DNA of 64,000 nt. Source: Arsenicicoccus dermatophilus. Lineage in GTDB: Bacteria > Actinomycetota > Actinomycetes > Actinomycetales > Dermatophilaceae. The DNA is taken from assembly GCF_022568795.1 (NCBI RefSeq), contig NZ_JAKZHU010000001.1, positions 1,612,001-1,676,000 of the forward strand. Direction: 5' to 3'. Below are positions 60,748 through 64,000 of this stretch, piece by piece. A program made the translations under genes and the position numbers. The stretch's first letter is position 1; each line of letters starts with the position of its first letter. The notes beneath the pieces are model-generated. The model was not told the origin of the DNA, did no database searches, and saw only the letters and a list, made by a program, of their open reading frames with translations.

Positions 60748-61809
60748 ATGGACTGGAGCCCCGCCACCCGCGTCGTCGCCCTCGGCCGCCCGCCGCGCGA
60801 ACCCGGAGCACCCGTCAACGTGCCCGTGGAGCTGTCCACGACCTTCGTCACGGGTGGGGAGATCGCCTACTCCCGAGCCGGGAACACCACCTGGACGGCC
60901 TTCGAGGAGACCCTGGGCTCCCTCGAAGGAGGCTCGGCGCTCGCCTTCGCCAGCGGTATGGCGGCTGTCGCGGCGGCCCTCGACCTGGCCCCGGTCGCGG
61001 GTGTGGTCGTGGTGCCGGACGGGGCCTACAACACCACCTTGTCGCTGCTCGAGTCCTTCCAGCGGTCAGGGCGGCTGGGACAGGTGCGGCGCGTGGACCC
61101 GGCCGACACCGGGAGCGTGCGGCGGGCGCTGGACGGCGCCGACCTGGTGTGGCTGGAGTCGCCGACCAATCCCCTCCTCGTGGTCGCCGACCTGGGCGAG
61201 ATCGCCGCCGCGGCCCGGGCGCAGGACGCGGTGGTGGTGTGCGACAACACCTTCGCCACGCCGATCCTGCAGCGACCCCTCGACCTCGGGGCCGACGTGG
61301 TGGTCCACTCGGCCACGAAGTACCTCGCCGGCCACTCCGACGTGCTGCTGGGCGCCACGGTGAGCCGCGACCCCGCCCTGACCGAGCGGCTGCACACCCA
61401 CCGGACGCTGCACGGCGCCGTGCCCGGGCCGCACGAGACCTGGCTCGCGCTGCGCGGGATGCGCACGCTCGCGCTGCGGGTCGAGCGGGCCCAGGCCTCG
61501 GCGCGGGTGCTGGCCGAGCGGCTGGCGGCCCATCCGGCGGTGTCCCGGGTGCGCTATCCGGGGCTCGGCGCGATCGTGTCGATCGAGGTTCGCGGCGGCA
61601 CGGAGGCCGCCGACCGGCTCGCGGGCGGCACCCGGCTGTGGACCGATGCCACCAGCCTGGGCGGGGTGGAGTCGCTGCTGGAGCGGCGCCGCCGGCACGC
61701 CAACGAGCCCACCGTGGTGCCGGAGGACCTGGTGCGTCTCTCCGTGGGCATCGAGGACGTCGAGGACCTGTGGCGCGACCTGGAGCAGGCCCTGGACAGA
61801 CTCGGCTGA
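60748..61809 (+). CDS. Cystathionine gamma-synthase/lyase family PLP enzyme
   Basis: The 353-residue protein is of the Cys/Met-metabolism PLP family: Y-S-R-A-G-N near residue 42, F-A-S-G-M-A-A, E-S-P-T-N-P, D166 and the PLP lysine K191 in H-S-A-T-K-Y-L-A-G-H-S-D. It is about 30 residues shorter than typical members, the deficit lying in the C-terminal domain. Synthase versus lyase activity cannot be separated by eye. Confidence 0.9.
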   Translation: MDWSPATRVVALGRPPREPGAPVNVPVELSTTFVTGGEIAYSRAGNTTWTAFEETLGSLEGGSALAFASGMAAVAAALDLAPVAGVVVVPDGAYNTTLSLLESFQRSGRLGQVRRVDPADTGSVRRALDGADLVWLESPTNPLLVVADLGEIAAAARAQDAVVVCDNTFATPILQRPLDLGADVVVHSATKYLAGHSDVLLGATVSRDPALTERLHTHRTLHGAVPGPHETWLALRGMRTLALRVERAQASARVLAERLAAHPAVSRVRYPGLGAIVSIEVRGGTEAADRLAGGTRLWTDATSLGGVESLLERRRRHANEPTVVPEDLVRLSVGIEDVEDLWRDLEQALDRLG

Positions 61810-61857
61810 ACCGCGCCCACCCGGGCACGGCAGGCGGGGCCAGCCGGTCCGGTCGGG

Positions 61858-62862
61858 TCAGCGCCGCTCGGACTTGCGGGCCCGCGACATCAGCGCGGTC
61901 ACGACCTCCTGCGGTTCGCGCCCGTCGTGGACGACGGCCGCGACCTGCTCGACGATCGGCATGTCCACCGCCACCGAACGGGCGAGCGCCAGGATCGACT
62001 CGGCCGACTCCACGCCCTCGGCAACCTGGCGGGTCTCCGCGACGATCTCGTCCACGGACAGGCCCTGGCCGAGCTTGACCCCGAAGGAGTGGTTGCGGGA
62101 CAGCGGCGACATGCACGTCGCGATGAGGTCTCCCACGCCCGCGAGCCCGGAGAAGGTCAGCGGGTCGGCCCCGAGCCGGACCCCGAGCCGGGTGGTCTCG
62201 GCCAGGCCCCGCGTGATGATCGAGGCCTTGGAGTTGTCACCCAGCCCCAGCCCCTCGGCCATGCCGACCGCGAGGGCCACGACGTTCTTGGTCGCCCCGC
62301 CCAGCTCGCAGCCGACGACGTCGGTCTCGGTGTACGGACGGAAGTAGGGCGTCGCGCACAGGTGGGCCACCCGCTCGGCGGTCTCGCGCGAGGCGGAGGC
62401 CACGACGCTCGCGGCGGGGTCGTGACGCACGATCTCCTTGGCGAGGTTGGGACCGGTCACGACGGCCACCCGCGCGGGGTCGATGGCGCCGACCTCGCTG
62501 ATGACCTCCGTCATACGTCGGCCGGTGCCGCGCTCGATCCCCTTCATGAGCGAGACATAGGTCGCCTCGCGCGGCAGGGTGCCCGCCCACCCGGCGAGGT
62601 TGGCCCGCAGGCTCTGGGACGGCACCGCCAGCACCACGGCCTCGACACCGGCCACGGCCTCGGCGACGTCGGACGTGGCCGAGATCGCCGCGGAGAGCGG
62701 CAGACCCGGCAGGTACTGCGCGTTGGTGTGGCGCTCGCGGATCTCGTCGGTGACCTCGGTGCGCCGGCCCCACATGGTCACCGTGCACCCGGCGTCCGCC
62801 AGGACCGTGGAGAAGGCCGTGCCCCAGCTGCCGGTGCCCAGCACGGCCACCCGCGGGCTCAC
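61858..62862 (-). CDS. gpsA: NAD(P)-dependent glycerol-3-phosphate dehydrogenase
   Basis: Makes sn-glycerol-3-phosphate for phospholipids. The 334-residue protein has the G-T-G-S-W-G-T-A-F nucleotide loop at residue 9, K-G-I-E-R-G-T-G-R, G-P-N-L-A-K-E-I and the N-V-V-A-L-A-x-G region with the catalytic lysine. The GTG start overlaps the plsC stop (GTGA), so the two lipid genes are coupled. Confidence 0.96.
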   Translation of the reverse strand: MSPRVAVLGTGSWGTAFSTVLADAGCTVTMWGRRTEVTDEIRERHTNAQYLPGLPLSAAISATSDVAEAVAGVEAVVLAVPSQSLRANLAGWAGTLPREATYVSLMKGIERGTGRRMTEVISEVGAIDPARVAVVTGPNLAKEIVRHDPAASVVASASRETAERVAHLCATPYFRPYTETDVVGCELGGATKNVVALAVGMAEGLGLGDNSKASIITRGLAETTRLGVRLGADPLTFSGLAGVGDLIATCMSPLSRNHSFGVKLGQGLSVDEIVAETRQVAEGVESAESILALARSVAVDMPIVEQVAAVVHDGREPQEVVTALMSRARKSERR

Positions 62863-63614
62863 GCGCGACCCCCCGCGACGGCGCCGGGCCCGCGGCCGTC
62901 GCCCTGACGGCGCAGGTCGTAGCGCTCGACGGGAGCCGGCTCACCGCGCAGCTCCTCCAGCAGGCGTACGATGTCGGCGACGATCCGGTCGGTGGCCTCA
63001 CGCACCACCTCACCCGTGACCGGCCGGCCCTGCAGGTCCGTGAGGTCCACCGGCGGGCCGGCGAGCACGGTCACCGTCTTGCGTGGGAACGGCCGCAGCC
63101 GGCCGGAGTAGGGCGCCATGATCTCCTGCGGTCCCCACTGCGCCACGGGGATCACCGGGCAGCCGGTCTCCAGGGCGATGCGGGCCGCACCGGTCTTGCC
63201 GGTCATCGGCCACAGCTGCGGGTCCCGGGTGATGGTCCCCTCCGGGTAGATCGGCACCGTCTTGCCCGCCCGGATCGCTCCCACGGCGGCGCGATAGGCC
63301 TCGACGGCGCGACCGGTGTTGCGATAGACGGGGATCTGGCCGGCCAGCGCGGCGAGACGACCGAGGACGGGTGTGCGGAACACCGACTCCTTGGCGAGGA
63401 AGAACGGCGGTCGCCCGTTGTCGTAGAGGAAGTGCGCGAGCACCAGGAAGTCCACGTGCGAGAGGTGGTTGGCGCAGACGACGACCCCGCCGGGGCGGTC
63501 CAGGTGCTCGGTCCCCCGCCATACCCGCCGGGTCAGGGGCACCACGGCAGTCTTGGCGATCACCACGCACGCCCGATATGCCCACGGCAGCCTGATCCTC
63601 GGCGCTCGGCCCAC
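62859..63614 (-). CDS. plsC: 1-acyl-glycerol-3-phosphate acyltransferase (PlsC family)
   Basis: The 251-residue protein has a hydrophobic N-terminal segment, the N-H-L-S-H-V-D motif (HX4D catalytic pair) near residue 45 and the Y-P-E-G-T substrate motif. It would convert lysophosphatidate to phosphatidate, the substrate of CdsA. The GTG at 63614 has a GAAGGGA site. It is coupled to gpsA and divergent from cofC. Confidence 0.93.
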   Translation of the reverse strand: MGRAPRIRLPWAYRACVVIAKTAVVPLTRRVWRGTEHLDRPGGVVVCANHLSHVDFLVLAHFLYDNGRPPFFLAKESVFRTPVLGRLAALAGQIPVYRNTGRAVEAYRAAVGAIRAGKTVPIYPEGTITRDPQLWPMTGKTGAARIALETGCPVIPVAQWGPQEIMAPYSGRLRPFPRKTVTVLAGPPVDLTDLQGRPVTGEVVREATDRIVADIVRLLEELRGEPAPVERYDLRRQGDGRGPGAVAGGRA

Positions 63615-63745
63615 GGTGATCCCTTCGCCCTGCGGTCGGCCGGGAGGATCCCGGACGGCTGACCCGCAGGGGCCATGATCGTGCAGCACCTGCGTCCTGT
63701 CGACCTGCGCGACCCGGCGTGGCGCACCTGGGAGGATGGGTCCGA

Positions 63746-64000
63746 TGTCCGACTCCTCCGCACCCCAGCCCTTCCCCTGGCGCGTCGTGATCCCCGTCAA
63801 GGACACGGTCACGGGCAAGTCCCGTCTCGTGCCCCCGGAGGGCATCTCCCGCAACTTCCTGGCGATGAGCATCGCCCTGGACACCATCAACGCCGCCCGG
63901 CACTGCCTGGGTGCCGCTGCCCTGGTGGTGGTGACCGGCGACGAGGCGCTGCAGGCCCACATGGGCTCGTGGGGGGTGCCGGTCCTGCCCGACCCGGGGG
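63746..64000 (+). CDS. cofC: 2-phospho-L-lactate guanylyltransferase CofC (partial, runs off the window)
   Basis: The first 85 codons match CofC/FbiD: W-R-V-V-I-P-V-K-D at the N-terminus, G-K-S-R-L near residue 28 and V-V-V-T-G-D-E. It activates phospholactate or phosphoenolpyruvate for coenzyme F420. The ATG at 63746 follows GGGAGG by 9 bases. A cofC divergent from the gpsA region is usual in actinobacteria. Confidence 0.9.

Noticed and set aside
1-64000. tRNA, rRNA or tmRNA genes
   Set aside because: No cloverleaf-like segment, CCA-ended stem or rRNA-like stretch was seen in any intergenic gap; a covariance-model scan would settle it.

Overview
The window is high-GC actinobacterial chromosome. 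Evidence for this is the ribosomal and division gene content, the actinobacterial families (DUF2469, DUF3152, DUF3515, CofC for F420), the frequent GTG starts and the many apparently leaderless genes. The backbone order is frr-pyrH-tsf-rpsB ... xerC-dprA-comM-yraN-DUF2469-rnhB-lepB-rplS-trmD-rimM-KH-rpsP ... ffh-amtB ... ftsY-smc-acyP ... fpg-rnc-rpmF-DUF177-coaD-rsmD-recG-fakA/rpmB-thiL ... gpsA-plsC/cofC. As I recall it, this parallels the Mycobacterium tuberculosis Rv2880c-Rv2983 interval. A Micrococcales relative (Intrasporangiaceae-like) is my guess; the sequence alone does not fix the genus.

Layout. 1-4259: a minus-strand translation and lipid block (start of a probable rlmN, cdsA, frr, pyrH, tsf, rpsB). 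4559-7329: an aminotransferase, a secreted DUF3152 metzincin-like protein and an M23 peptidase homologue. 7335-17557: xerC, dprA, comM, yraN, DUF2469, rnhB, two signal peptidase I genes, rplS, trmD fused to a GNAT domain, rimM, khpA and rpsP, all on the minus strand and mostly translationally coupled. 17732-29915: an accessory stretch with a TPR-GGDEF-EAL regulator, a ROK-controlled multiple-monosaccharide ABC importer, an amidohydrolase, and on the plus strand a polysaccharide cassette (GT2 synthase, 64-residue membrane protein, secreted GH26 hydrolase). 30012-40532: ffh, amtB, a uracil/mismatch glycosylase, ftsY, a small membrane protein, smc, a GNAT and acyP. 40680-45947: a second accessory stretch with an atypical GyrI-like gene, an ISL3-family remnant, an M3 oligopeptidase, an unknown protein and a His-rich Tat-exported PHP protein whose gene carries an apparent 3' frameshift. 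46124-64000: fpg, rnc, rpmF, DUF177, coaD, rsmD, recG, fakA, rpmB, a membrane acyltransferase-like protein, thiL, a RAM-domain protein, DUF3515, a CDF transporter, a secreted phosphoesterase, a GNAT, a trans-sulfuration enzyme, gpsA, plsC and the start of cofC.

How the parts work together. Most genes serve translation (ribosomal proteins, EF-Ts, RRF, tRNA and rRNA modification), SRP secretion (ffh, ftsY, lepB), chromosome maintenance (smc, recG, rnhB, xerC, dprA, fpg) and phospholipid synthesis (gpsA, plsC, cdsA, fakA). The ROK repressor and the sugar importer form one regulated uptake unit ending at a strong hairpin. The GT2/small protein/GH26 genes look like a synthase-dependent exopolysaccharide system, and the nearby cyclic-di-GMP enzyme is a possible but unproven controller.

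The most rewarding signals are: (1) the GT2-64aa-GH26 cassette; (2) a TANNNT-type -10 element placed exactly 6-7 bases before the start codon of about sixteen genes, implying leaderless transcripts; (3) long perfect hairpins that overlap the 5' coding end of the next gene (lepB2 and the 54320 gene); (4) the TrmD-GNAT fusion; (5) amtB without its usual glnK/glnD partners but with a GlnR-like box; (6) the coupled PHP/unknown gene pair with a frameshift. I saw no rRNA, tRNA, CRISPR array or intact insertion sequence.
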